Shown: piece by piece, positions 43,382 through 53,510 of the stretch
Numbering within the stretch: the first letter of the stretch is position 1
Layout of the letters: the number at the start of each line of letters is the position of its first letter
Assembly (NCBI GenBank): GCA_026545765.1
Contig: CM048841.1
Span: forward strand, 64,431,354-64,495,353
DNA from: Plantago major
Taxonomy: Eukaryota > Streptophyta > Magnoliopsida > Lamiales > Plantaginaceae
DNA length: 64,000 bases
Reading direction: 5' to 3'
Position numbers and translations under genes: made by a program
Notes under the pieces: generated by a model
Database searches by the model: none
The model's input: the letters and a program-made list of their open reading frames with translations, nothing else
What the model was told of the DNA's origin: nothing

Positions 43382-45886
43382 TTAGGTTCTCATACCAACA
43401 ATGGAACCATCTGGACTAAAGAATTTTCCAGTAGGAATCCATTTTTGAATGAATTTATTAGGAACATTCTTTTGTCTAACAGTAACATAAGGAGGAATTC
43501 TAGTTAAATGATTAGTATCATTGTTATTAAGAACTATTTTCTTCCTTGGTGTGTTCCTTGGTGCTCCATTTGGTGCTTTCAGATACCTGTCAGGTTTCTG
43601 GGTCTGCTTCCCAGCAAACTTAGCTTTCCTAGCCAGATTTCTTCTAGCCCTGGCATTCAGATTTTCAGTGGCTTGATTCATCTTCAACTTCTGATAATTG
43701 CTGTGAGCAACCATCGTTCTTGCTCTTGTTTGTACTCACGAGCAAGTTGTTTTCCGATGGCTTTATAGCCAATACCATTCCGAGCACTTGGTACTATCTG
43801 AGATCTCTTCTCAGAAGCTTTGCTAGTCTCTGGATAATCTATTTTCTTTCCAGAAAACGTGACATAGGAGAATTTGTCAGCTCCTGCAATTTTTCCTTTT
43901 TCAGAGACATATCACTGTGGGTGATTACACTTTTCAGTGTTATGTTTCTTTTCAGAGACATTCCCAACAGTTTTCCTTTGGACTTGTTTTTCCCACAAAG
44001 GCTTGGTCGCAACTGCCTTTCCTTTGTCAACAATCTTAGCTTTCTGACCGATACTGTAGATTGTTTGGGAATCACCTTGCTGAGCACTGACAAATGTTCG
44101 TCCTTCATCACTCTTATTCAGAGTGGTGGAACTGTCTGTGTATGTGTCCAGCCCAAGTCCTCTCTAGTCTGAAGGATCTCTTAAATAAGATTGTACTTCA
44201 GTAATAGTGTCACTAGCTTTGGCATAAGATTGAAAAGATAGTTCTTTCTTTTTGAGTTCCTTATTCTCAGAAAGAAGATCTTCACATTTCTTTTAAAGAT
44301 TGGTCAATTCTTCTTTATGTGACTTTTCGGTCTCAGATATCTGAGCCTTGAGAAATGCATTTTCAGCATCCTTTTTCTCAGATATCTTGATTATTTGAGA
44401 ATTTTCCTTTATAAGAGAATTCTTTTCTTCTTCAAGAATTTCGGCTCTAGCTCGGACAATTAGAAATTCTCTTTCGTAAAGATCAAGTTCTTTTCTGAGA
44501 TTTTCCAGATCTTTGATTCCTTCTTCATCCTTTCATAAGTATAACAGGAAGTATGTGTTACCGCACAGCCGTTAGACAAGGTTCAATGTTGGAGATATCT
44601 GGAAAGATTTCTTCAGCCATTCCACACACTTCTTTCTTCTTTCGACCAAAGTCAATTACTTCATGAGAAACACCGCACATTTCTGGGGAAGGCAGTGTGG
44701 AATCATCTGAATCCTCATCCTCAGAATCAGACTCAATATCTAGAGCATCCAGTTGGATTTGAATCTTTTTCCTTTCTTCAGTGCGCATAGCTCTCTGACT
44801 TCTTTTGAAGATTCTTCTGTCTTTCTTGTCACCTGTCCTTAGTTTGTTGAAGGCAGGGCAATCCTTCTTGAAATGACCAGGTTTCTGACAATAGAAACAG
44901 ATATCATTTCCAATTTCTGCTTCCTCAGTACTTGATGCTTTCTGAGCCGGCTTGTTCAGCGAGCTTTGCATATTTTTGTACTGGTGATAGTTTGAGCCTA
45001 GATGCTTTTTCAGCTTCTCTTTGGCTTTTCTTATTTCAATTTCTCGACTGACATATTTTTCCATTTGCTTTACAGCAAGAGCATCCTCAGTCACCTCCTT
45101 GCCTTTCTTCTTTTCAGAAGTTCCTTGAGCAACTAGAGCAACATTCTGCAACTTCTCAGTTGTTTGTTCTCTTTGAGTTGTCTCATAGTCAACAGTGGCA
45201 AGGTGAGAGAAAAGTTCCACAGGAGTGATATCTGGCATTCCTTGGTTAAAGTAGAAAAACTTTGTGTGTTCCCAGTTATGATTTAGACTTCTCACAATAG
45301 TCTTAATCTTTTCTGTCTGGGTATATCTATTACTCTCACTAAGTGCAGCCATGTCACTCATAAGTGTTGTGAACCGGAAATCTAGTTCTTCAAGAGTCTC
45401 TGTGGGACATTGTTTAATGTTTTGGAATTTGAGCTTCAAAACTTCGAATTTATTTTCCTTTATTTTCTCAGTGCCGACACAGATTTCTTCAATCAGTTGC
45501 CAGGCCACTTTCGCCGTTTTTGCACCCCACAGTTTACACTGTATGTGCTCTGGAGTAGAACGTATGATGATATTACGAGCCTGACCATCCAGTCGATTTC
45601 TCTTGGCATCTTCCGATGTCCAGAGCTCTCTGGGCTTTGGTTCGTAAATAACTTGACTGGCAGGTCTCCCACTGGTTGACGCATCTGTCTGTGAAGACCC
45701 ATCGCTTTGTTCTCTGTCTCTACCATTAGAAACCTCTATGACTTGCTTGAGTTCTTGAATGACTATTGGCTCATTCTTTATTACTTCGATCATTTCGTCA
45801 CTGATGGCTTCTAGGTGGAGCATCATGTTGTTCTTCCATTTTTCATAATTCTCTGGCTTTAGAATTGGGGCGTCACTTAAAGACAT
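43382..45886 (-). pseudogene. Element B gag (N-terminal 442 codons intact)
   Basis: ATG at 45886 opens the best gag N-terminus in the window. The frame is open for 442 codons to 44558. It contains the MSLSDAPILKPENYEKWKNN start, the capsid-like helical region (LDFRFTTLMSDMAAL, NHNWEHTKFFYF) and the CCHC knuckle at about residues 330-343 (CFYCQKPGHFKKDC), followed by an acidic serine-rich segment. A five-base loss near 44560 shifts the frame. The coiled coil (44500-44170) and basic tail (43714-43385) are in other frames. The end is TAG/TAA-type at 43382-43384, again in frame with pol. Confidence 0.85.
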
Positions 45887-45990
45887 CTTGCAGCAAACAC
45901 ACTAAACAAACAAATCAAGTGTAGGTGAAAAGCAGTTAGTGGGCACTTATCTGGGATCTAGGTTTAGTGCAAAAGACTTGGGAACCTCCT

Positions 45991-46002
45991 GCTCTGATAC
46001 CA
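45991..46002 (-). promoter_or_regulatory. Element B primer binding site
   Basis: The minus strand reads TGGTATCAGAGC two bases after the LTR. It is a full match to the usual initiator-methionine tRNA site. Confidence 0.9.
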
Positions 46003-46004
46003 CT

Positions 46005-47620
46005 TGTTGGTCCAGATAAAGGCAAAGTAAAAGACTGGGGCGGGGGGGGGGGGGGCGTGAATAGTCTTTTAAAACTTTTGTCGATAAACACAGTTTCTCA
46101 GATATCTGTGAAATTTCAGAGAGCAGAAGACTTTTCTGTGATAAGTGCACGTGCTCAACAAGATAGGTGTAAATACTTTGCAAGATAAATAAAGCAAGTA
46201 ATAAACTGTAGAAAGTAAATAACACAAGTCTTTTTATAGTGGTATCTGAACGTGGCGTAATCTTTCAACTAATCCACTTCGGCCTTTCTCAGACCTAGAA
46301 TCCACTAAGACAGATAAATGATGTAACCTTACAAATATCTTCTCTTGATTCCTAAATACACTAGGTTCCCAACCAAGTGTTCCCCCTGAGTTATTCCCCG
46401 ACTTTCTCAGCCAAGTACTTCCTGTACTCAGAAACCTTTTTGAGCTATTCCTTAGTTTCCCAAACTAAGTACTTCCTGTGCTCAATAACCTTGGAGTTAT
46501 TCCTTAGTTTCCAAAATTAAGTACTTCCTGTACTCCACGCCGATTAAGGTATTGGTTAAGGTAAATTGTCAAGTGAGCTTCTTTAATAACTTGTTCAGTT
46601 ATTCAGATAGCTCTATGAATCAAGTATACTTAATACACTTTGCAATGTATGGTATCTTGTTCTTTACTGACCCAAGTCTGTGATAAGTGTTCAAGAGAAT
46701 GAAACTCAAATATGAAATCTTAGTTCAACTCTTTCACAAATAACAATGCTTGTTAAGGATCAGGACACTTAGAACTTTTGTGCTACTTATAATCAAGAAC
46801 TTTGGTCGCAACAAAAAGCTTGAAGGTAAGTAGTTTGCTTGAGAGAGATCTTATGAGAATATTCAATATAAGTTCAGTGATCTAAGGAGTTCAGTGTGTA
46901 TTCTCAAGCAGTCTAAGTGTAGATATTTATAGATGAATTTGAGTGCAGTTTGAATAGTATCCGTTAGGCTTAAATCAAATTCAAACTATTGATATCTGAG
47001 TATTATACTGTAGAAGGTTTGTCTTCTTTTTCAGAAGCTACCGTTTTTGTTCAGACATTTCTGTCCGCGCAATTAATGCACTGTACTATACTTTGTCCTG
47101 TAGTGCCAACGGAACTATGCACGCTTTCTAAAGCTTTGCACGTCCTTTTCCAGAGATCATCACAGCTTCAGATAGCACTTGCTAAGAATATATTGTTTCC
47201 CGGAAACATAATCTTTATCCAAGGTATCTGAGTGTAGATATCTGTGGGCACTTTTTCCTCGTTTCAGAAACCTTTTATTTCTCAGATATCTTTTGCAACA
47301 CTGTTCATTTAAAAATGCTTGTGTCTTCAAGATATCTGGTAATAGGTATCTGAAAAACCTTTGTCTTCAACAATCTTGTGCAGTCTTCAAATCTTCAAAT
47401 CCGTTTGAACTTTTCATGCTGGATGCCTTCTTCTTGGTCTTCTTCAGAAAATAAAAATTACATTCAGAGACCTAACATCCTATACAAGATTTGCTAGACT
47501 ATCATACTTAGTGAGTTTCCTCTTTTACAGTATTCAAGTGAACCAAGAGTACTAACCACCTTTATGAGCTAAGATAAGTCATTAGGTTTCTGATCAAAAT
47601 CTAAACAGATATTCCTAACA
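46005..47620 (-). mobile_element. Element B 5' LTR
   Basis: This 1616-bp LTR reads TGTTAGGAATATC...CCAACA on the minus strand. It has a TATAAATA box at 46924-46931, three units of the 52-bp tandem repeat (about 46382-46536) and a G/C run near 46040-46055. It differs from the 3' LTR by more changes than the A pair shows. Confidence 0.85.
46924..46931 (-). promoter_or_regulatory. TATA box of element B 5' LTR
   Basis: TATAAATA on the minus strand, the likely core promoter of B. Confidence 0.6.
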
Positions 47621-47625
47621 ATATG
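47621..47625. repeat. Element B target duplication ATATG (right)
   Basis: Exact copy of 16132-16136. Confidence 0.85.
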
Positions 47626-47635
47626 TCCCCCTAGT
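47626..47635 (-). promoter_or_regulatory. Element G polypurine tract
   Basis: The minus strand reads CTAGGGGGAC and, after ATA, meets G's 3' LTR (TGTTGATACAG) once element B is removed. It is the plus-strand primer of G. Confidence 0.7.
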
Positions 47636-47811
47636 TTCCAAGTATCTTTGTAGAAGATAGTTGAGGAACTATAGTGTCCGTGGAGGCTTAGGATCAGGGT
47701 TAATTTTGTCACTCGAATGTCGGATCCGAGCAGTCAAGTCCGGGTAGATTTTGTTGCTTAGATGTCGGATCCGGACTTTCAAAAAATATGTTATAACTTT
47801 TTTCTAGCCAC

Positions 47812-47918
47812 TTTGGCGTTGGAGGCGGTCCTAGCCACACTGGCGTTGGAGGCGGTCCTAGCCACTTTGGCATTGGAGACGGTCCTAGCCATATTGGCAT
47901 TGGAGACGGTCCTAGCCG
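47812..47918 (-). repeat. 27-bp tandem repeat, four units, in element G
   Basis: CTAGCCACTTTGGCGTTGGA-type units of 27 bp lie head to tail. On the minus strand they keep one open frame (47900-47709) that codes PPTPKWLGP-like nonamers. This could be the repetitive tail of a G protein or simple non-coding minisatellite. Confidence 0.75.
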
Positions 47919-48084
47919 CTTTTTTGGTAGGATAATGTCCTAGCCACTTTGGTGGCAAGTGCCGGATGCTTGTTTTAGGGAGAATGGCAAATTATTCTTT
48001 TTGTAGAACGATGAGTGTCTTACTTAATTGGTTCGGAGGAAATAGTCCGACCTTAGGACGCGGTGCCTAAGACATGTTCAAGGA

Positions 48085-49056
48085 CCTGCTCTGAGGAAAT
48101 GGTAAGAACATGTTCCGAGGGCGTGGTGAGAACCTAGTCCGAGGCCATGGTGAGAACCTGGACCGAGGACATGGTGAGAACATGGTCCGAGGCCATGGTG
48201 AGAGCCTGGACCGAGGACATTGTGAGAACATGGTCCGAGGCCATAGTGCGAGCCTGGTCCGAGGACATGGTGAGAACATGGTCCGAGGCCATGGTGAGAG
48301 CCTGGACCGAGGACTCGGTGAGAGCCTGGTCCGAGGACTTGGTGAGAACCTGCTCCGAGGGCATGGTGAGACACTGCTCCGAGGAGATGGTAAGAACCTG
48401 GTCCGAGGACATTGTGCGAACCTGGACCGAGGACATGGTCCGAGACCATGGTGAGAACCTGCTCCGAAGACATGGTGAGAACATGGTCCGAGGCCATGGT
48501 GAGAGACTGCTCCGAGGCCATGGTGAGAGACTGCTCCGAGGACATGGTGAGAACCTGGTCTGAGGACATGGTGAGAGCCTGGTCCGAGGCCATGGTGAGA
48601 ACCTGGACCGAGGACATGGTGAGAACCTGGACCTAGGACTCAGTGAGAGCCTGGTCCGAGGGCTTGGTGAGAACCTGGAGTGAGGACTCAGTGAGAGCCT
48701 GGTCTGAGGAGATGGTAAGATCCTGCTCCGAGGAGATGGCAAGAGCTTGCTCCGAGGACAAGGTGAGAACATGGTCCGAGGCCATGGTGAGAGACTGCTC
48801 CGAGGAGATGGTAAGAACCTGGTCCGAGGACATGGTGAGAATCTGGATCGAGGCCATGGTGAGAACCTGCACCGAGGGCATGGTGAGACACTGCTCTGAG
48901 GAGATGGTGAGAACCTGGTCCGAGGACATTGTGCGAACCTGGACCGAGGACATGGTGAGAACATGTTCCGAGGCCATGGTGAGAGACTACTCCAAGGAGA
49001 TGGTAAGAACCTGGTCCGAGGACATGGTGTGAATCTGGACCGAGGACTTGGTGAGG
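48085..49056. repeat. 24-bp minisatellite, about 40 units, in element G
   Basis: The unit is CCTGGTCCGAGGACATGGTG followed by AGAA, varying mainly at a few sites (CCTGG/CATGG/CCTGC; GACCGAGG/GTCCGAGG; GACAT/GCCAT). Higher-order alternation of two variants is visible at 48157-48280. One shortened unit lies near 48440. Because 24 is a multiple of three and the unit lacks stops, several frames on both strands stay open for hundreds of codons. These frames, including the 333-codon one on the minus strand, should not be taken as genes without evidence. Confidence 0.9.
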
Positions 49057-49059
49057 GAA

Positions 49060-49690
49060 TTGCTCCGACCCTTGGAAGTGGTCCGACCTTAGGACGCGGT
49101 GCCAAGGACCTGGTAAGGACCTTCTTCGAGGACAAGGCATCCTTATCACTGATGACTTCGTCAAGGACCTGGTAAGGACCTTCTTTAAGGACATGGTCCG
49201 ACCCTAAGAGGTGATACGACCTTAGGGCGCCTAGGGCATGGTGCCTTGGACGTGGTCTGAGGATTATCCCTAGGGCGTGGTCCTATCCTGCCTTCCTTGG
49301 ATGATTTTTTCTAAGTGCTCCATTGACCTCATCTTCTTTTGCCTTCGCAAACCTTTTCAAGAAGAGGGTGATGATGTCCACCTAATAATTGATGGAGTCA
49401 TTGGGTAAGAGTGGTTGAGAAGGTAAGAGCCTTCATGTTATAATTTAGACCATTGGACTCCATCCGGCTCTCATACCTAGTCAGATGACCCACGGGACAA
49501 GTATCACCGTAGTATTTCTCATGAGCCTTTACCATTTTTTTCCCAGAGTAGCGTTTTGAGTTTCTAAGGCCTTTTGTTTGAGGTAGATCTCTTCAGCGGC
49601 GAGCCTCTCACCAGTCCTTGGATTGATTGCTACATCCGGAGGAAGATCCTTAATTTGAACCACCGGGATACTTTCGGCCATGTGATCCCT
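49060..49690 (-). other. Element G, region between gag frame and minisatellite
   Basis: The minus strand continues gag-like coding after a frameshift (from ATG at 49681: IPVVQIKDLPPDVAINPRTG, then AAEEIYLKQKALETQ) to a stop near 49535. Further gag-like text in other frames reaches about 49370. Below that are irregular repeats of GGACCTGGTAAGGACCTTCTT (about 49105-49190), related to the minisatellite unit. Confidence 0.5.
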
Positions 49691-49692
49691 TA

Positions 49693-50268
49693 CTATATGC
49701 TGAGGAGTTTGTGTTGGCCTTGGGACGCGACTGCTCTCCTATTAAGAAGGTTGCGAAGATCTTCATGTTGAACTTGTTCTCCTAATCTTTCCGAAATGGA
49801 GCGGTGTTCATTGCTAGATTGAGCCGGCTCAGCTTGCCTAGGAACCACCAAGGGTGGAGTAGCTTGAGGAGGCTGAACATTGTTAGAACCAAAGCATCCT
49901 TGTATGGTGGTGAGTAAGAGGCCAAACTGGTTCTCATTCATTCCAAAGTCACTGGGACAAATGATCTGGCCATTAGGAAGAGTAAAGTTTCTGCCAGGTG
50001 GAGGACCATGTGTTCCTGTCGGAGGAACTTGTCCTCCTACTCCTTGGATTGATGTTTCAAGTCCCTGGGTTCTCGTTGGCATTTCTGCTACTCTTTCCTC
50101 CTTTGAAGAGGCACTTGCTGTACGACCATCACTAGGATACTCATTTTCATTCCTAGATGCTCCTCTCCCCACTCGTCCTCTTCGCATGGGAGGTCTCCCT
50201 CGCGGCCTAGGAGCTGAAGTTCCTACTGCAGCAGGTACGGTTCTCGCTGATCTTCTTGGTCTTGCCAT
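49693..50268 (-). pseudogene. Element G gag-like protein, N-terminal 191 codons
   Basis: ATG at 50268, about 37 bases after the primer site, opens a frame with an Arg/Pro-rich start (MARPRRSARTV, RGRPPMRRGRVGRG). It continues with a Gly/Pro-rich middle and FGMNENQFGLLLTTIQGCFG, and ends in a charged helix (ISERLGEQVQHEDLRNLLNR). It stops at 49693, and a neighbouring frame carries on. The position, basic start and lack of any enzyme motif fit a Gypsy-type gag N-terminus. No zinc knuckle is seen. Element G therefore has gag-like material only. Confidence 0.6.
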
Positions 50269-50301
50269 TGCTTATAGAGCTATGAAACTTTTAGTAAAGT
50301 T

Positions 50302-50321
50302 TTCCACAGACGACGCCAAAA
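50302..50321 (-). promoter_or_regulatory. Element G primer binding site
   Basis: The minus strand reads TTTTGGCGTCGTCTGTGG directly after the LTR. It resembles the TGGCGCCGT-type primer sites of plant Gypsy elements; the exact tRNA is not certain. Confidence 0.6.
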
Positions 50322-50905
50322 TATTGAGGGTAAAGTTCCCCAAACACTTAATAAGTTCTTTCCAAATCTCTAAGTCCAAATCACTATAGAACGCCAGGAT
50401 CCAAAGCAAGGGTTCAAAGCTAAGGTCCAAAGCGAGGGTCGAAAGCTAAGGTCCAAAGTACCAACCGGGTAAGAACCCGAGGTCCTAAGCTTCTTCAAGG
50501 TGACTTCTTGGTAAGGACCTGAGGTTCTAAGCTTCTTCAAGGTGACTTCTGAGTGTGAACCCGAGCCCCTAAGCTTCTCCAAAGTGACTTCGGTAAGGAC
50601 CTGCACAAGTGACTTGGGGGGGGGGGGGGGGGGTTAGGACCGTAGACCCGGTTTGCTAAGTGTCAAACCGGTCCGAGACTTTACTCAAGAGAGACTGAAG
50701 ATCTACTCTGTATAGTGATCGGGAAGGTAAGAGTATGGGAAGAAGGCTTACCTCGCGTTATGAGGATATGTCCCATATATATAGGTTTCCCTTGAGAAAG
50801 GGAGGACTCACAAGATCGCGCCAAGTGTACATCCCGGATTGTGCCACCTATGCCTTGATAGGCCCATGGCCCAATGCCTTGATAGGCATATGGCCCAATA
50901 GGTAG
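50322..50905 (-). mobile_element. Element G 5' LTR, truncated
   Basis: It matches 15460-16045 closely, starting TATTGAGGG (one change from TGTTGAGGG). It contains the CTTCTTCAAGGTGACTTCTT repeats, a G-run near 50617-50634 and TATATATA at 50776-50783. The last part, about 85-90 bp in the left LTR, is absent. The sequence switches to LTR C at 50905/50906. Confidence 0.8.
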
Positions 50906-51784
50906 TGTATCGAAAATGAATATCTGGAACACAACACAAGAACAAAACAAAATATTTATACTGCTGAGTAAAGGGTTGGCCCTCGGTCCTTAATACTTTA
51001 TTTATCCCGCTCTGGTGATCACGGTTTATGTAACAAATAGTTTCCCAAGATAGAACAACAGTGATGAATTAGAATTCTAGCACTTGAATAAATTACTACA
51101 ATTATGGATTAAATAACTGAAGAACATCCAACACCCGCCTAGTATAGAAATAACAACTCTATTTTATACATTTTTTTTATCATCCGATACGGTTAGAAAA
51201 TCCCATGGAAATTCGTATTCAACGTCCTCCAAACTTAAAAGTTACTTTGGACTTGAAATCCGTAAAGGATAAACTATCTTGGGGATCCTCCACAATTCTC
51301 CTAGAAGAGAATCTGCGATTGGATGATTAAAAACGAAATGGGGGGGGGGGGGGGGCTATATATAGATATTCAAAGGTTGCAAGGAAAAGATGCAATTGTT
51401 GAACACAAGTGTCTGTATCCGAACAGATATATCCGAAACGGTTCCATATCCATTCACAAGTCGGCCAGCCTAGTTGGAAAGGCACAACACTTTCCAACAA
51501 GCAGGGCCCGAGTTCGTCACCCAACAGGTGTAACTCTTTACAACTTTTCCTTTCCTTTTCTCAACAACCTTTCAAGGTGTTCCATAAGGTACCAAGTTCA
51601 AACATCTTCTTACACACCTTTTTATCCATATATTTACATTTATTTTGTCGGAATTTATCTCAACCTCATTGCGAATACCTTCGTATTAATAATTACAAGA
51701 TTTGTGCATTAATTTCTCATTCATCTTCAATCTGAATTGAGTAATTAAAGACACTAAACACACTTTAATTAAAAATTCCAACAA
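50906..51784 (-). mobile_element. LTR of Copia-type element C (3' LTR)
   Basis: On the minus strand it starts TGTTGGAATTTTTAATT directly after a polypurine tract and ends CGATACA, with canonical TG..CA. It is 879 bp. A TATATATA box lies at about 51358-51365 and a G-run at 51340-51355. It is unrelated to the A/B/D LTRs. Part of it (about 51048-51395) is repeated at 52079-52550 and 53443-53500. Confidence 0.7.
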
Positions 51785-52078
51785 TCCCCCACATGAATGA
51801 AAATTCATGCACACGCGTGCTTCACACACTTCAGTTTTCCAGCGGAAAATTATATTGCATCGGGATCGATTGTCAGTTACATTGAATCGTCCCTAGTGGA
51901 ATACCATCGGGTTTACTTGCTACCCAGTGGAAGTGGTGCCTTGAACCGGTTGGCATTTTGTGTAAACCAAGACAATGATATCAACACAATAATTCTCCTT
52001 ATTGCCTCATTCCTTTTTCTCAGTCCATTAAAGGCCTTAGACTTATTGGATTCTTAAGTGTTCTCGTTTGAAGCGGCC
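51785..52078 (-). other. Element C: polypurine tract and 3' internal remnant
   Basis: The minus strand reads CATGTGGGGGATTG immediately before the C LTR, which marks a polypurine tract. About 280 bp of non-coding internal sequence follow and then join a second, partial LTR at 52079. Almost the whole body of C is missing, presumably by deletion. Confidence 0.6.
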
Positions 52079-52211
52079 TAGATAGAACAACAGTGATGAA
52101 TTAGAATTCTAGCACTTGAATTCTAACTCCGGCGAAGTACTACAATAATGGATTCAATAAATGAAGAACATCCAACACCCTCCAAGTATAAAATAGCAAC
52201 TCTATTTTATA

Positions 52212-52392
52212 CTCCCTCCGTCCCGGACCAAATGTCCCATTTTAACTTTTCGCAGTCAACATTTTTGAACTTTGACTACGGTTTAATCTTAAAGGATAGG
52301 GGGGTGATGGACATTATATAAACCGTAGTCAAAGTTAAAAAATGTTGACTGAGAAAAGTCAAAATGGGACATTTGGTCTAGGACGGAGGAAG
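52212..52392. mobile_element. Stowaway MITE
   Basis: This 181-bp element has inverted ends CTCCCTCCGTCCCGG and CTAGGACGGAGGAAG, flanked by TA on both sides (52210-52211, 52393-52394). It has a long internal inverted repeat (AACTTTGACTACGGTTTA against ATAAACCGTAGTCAAAGTT). The ends and TA duplication are diagnostic of Tc1/mariner-type Stowaway elements. The matching site in the other LTR (51172) is empty. Confidence 0.95.
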
Positions 52393-52501
52393 TACTTCTT
52401 TATCCTCCGATACGGTTAGAAAATCCCATGGAAATTCGTATTCAACGTCCTCCAAACTTAAAAGTTACTGAGGACTTCAAATCCGTAAAGGATAAACTAT
52501 T

Positions 52502-53290
52502 TTGGGGATCTCCACAATTCTCCTAAAAGAGAATCTGCGATTGTATGATTGGAATAAATGCACCATTGCTGAGTTACTTTGGAATGTGTGCACCAAAGCT
52601 GATAAGCTGTGGGTGAAATGGATACATTGCTACTACATAAAGGATAAGGGGGTGATGGACGTACAACTTACTGCGAATAGCTCCTGGATTATAAAGTCCA
52701 TCATGAAATCTCGCGCAATGGTGCATTCATCTCGCACTTGGGCAATGGCGCTAACTTCACGAAAGTTCCCTACGAGAGCTTTGTATAAGGAAATAAGAGG
52801 TGAGAAGCAAGACGTCAATTGGAAAAAAATTTGGTTTGGAAACTGGGCTCGACCGCGTGCGATGTTTTGCACATGGGTGGCGCTCCATGACCGGCTGGCA
52901 ACACGGGACAGAGTGGGGCGATGGAATTCGGCAATCGACCCCTCTTGCCTTTTCTGCTTTCAATGACACCTCCTATTCGATTGCCCCTATAGCAATCGTG
53001 TCTGGTTACGGGTTTTGCGTTGGATGAAAATTAATAGAACACCTAGAGGCTGGTCTGTAGAACTCGATTGGATGTGTCGCAGATTTGGAGGGAAATGCTG
53101 GAAGGCGAAACTACTGAAAGCGGCTTTTGCGGAGACAATCTATTCCATTTGGATCGAGAGGAATACTGTCTGTTTCCAGCAAAGACCTGCAAGTCAGCAC
53201 CTGGAAGATAAAATCATTGATGTTCTGATTAATAGAGTTTGGTTAGATCATAGTTTGCGAGCGCACTGCGCAAGACTGATGGTAACATGA
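52502..53290 (+). pseudogene. LINE ORF2 C-terminus (two frames)
   Basis: The first frame (to 52966) contains ELLWNVCTKADKLWVKWIHC, SSRTWAMALTSRKF and the zinc-finger-like part (WARPRAMFCTWVALHDRLAT, CLFC). After a frameshift the rest is read at 53015-53290 (WSVELDWMCRRFGGKCWKAK, AETIYSIWIERN). It is a dead fragment that lacks the endonuclease and most of the reverse transcriptase. Confidence 0.8.
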
Positions 53291-53442
53291 TAGCATAGTT
53301 TGTCTAGTCTTTTGATTCTACTAGTCGCTTTGACTCTTTTTGATACTCTTATACCTGGATCCTTGGATCGGTTTGTACTTATTGGTTGGAAAGAAATAAA
53401 GTTTAATTCGTTCTAAAAAAAAAAAATAAAAAAAAATAAAGT
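52549..53442 (+). mobile_element. L1-type LINE 3' end, inserted in the C-related LTR
   Basis: This is a 5'-truncated LINE of about 890 bp. ORF2 text begins YDWNKCTIAELLWNVCTK at about 52545 and ends near 53290. An A-rich tail (53417-53442) follows a 3' untranslated region. The host LTR continues on the far side. Target duplication is obscured by A-rich sequence in the target. Confidence 0.8.
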
Positions 53443-53510
53443 AGGGGAGCCCTATATATAGATATCCAAAGGTTACAAGGAAACTAAGTAATTATACCCA
53501 AATATAATTA

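Larger units (their letters stand above)
16137..47620 (-). mobile_element. Element B: Sirevirus-like Copia element, split by element A
   Basis: B reads on the minus strand: 5' LTR 47620-46005, primer site 46002-45991, gag 45886-43382, pol 43381-40426, third coding region from 39945 to 36647 and on from 20418 to 18147, polypurine tract about 17770-17760, and 3' LTR 17758-16137. Without A the element is about 15.3 kb. It is flanked by ATATG. The pol order (protease, integrase, RT, RNase H) is that of Copia elements. Long size, the [13 protein letters not shown] relatives and an extra ORF after pol suggest the Sirevirus (SIRE/Maximus) lineage. All coding parts contain frameshifts or stops. Confidence 0.85.
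15460..50905 (-). mobile_element. Element G: non-autonomous Gypsy-like element, host of the nest
   Basis: G reads on the minus strand. It has a 5' LTR at 50322-50905, primer site at about 50305-50321, a gag-like frame at 50268-49693, tandem-repeat DNA down to 47660, a polypurine tract at 47626-47635 and a 3' LTR at 16132-15460. The internal region is only about 2.7 kb once element B is removed. It has no protease, reverse transcriptase or integrase, so G depends on a relative for movement. The tandem repeats and gag-only design recall Tat-lineage elements such as Retand or Ogre, which is inference. Its 5' LTR is cut at 50905 where LTR C begins. Confidence 0.75.
52079..53510 (-). mobile_element. 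Second partial LTR related to C, split by a MITE and a LINE
   Basis: AGATAGAACAACAGTGATGA at 52078 begins a copy of 51047 onward. It runs to about 52548 and resumes after the LINE at about 53443 (CCTATATATAGATATCCAAAGG) to about 53500, where similarity stops. The U3 portion differs from the first LTR, so this may be a related rather than identical element. Confidence 0.6.

Noticed and set aside
48085..49056. Repeat array considered as a CRISPR-like structure
   Set aside because: The units are head to tail without spacers, they vary internally, and the DNA is plant nuclear.
48134..49135. 333-codon open frame on the minus strand, and long frames on the plus strand
   Set aside because: They are produced by the 24-bp minisatellite, whose length is a multiple of three and which has no stop codon in several frames. 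Frames on both strands are equally open, so openness is no evidence of a gene.
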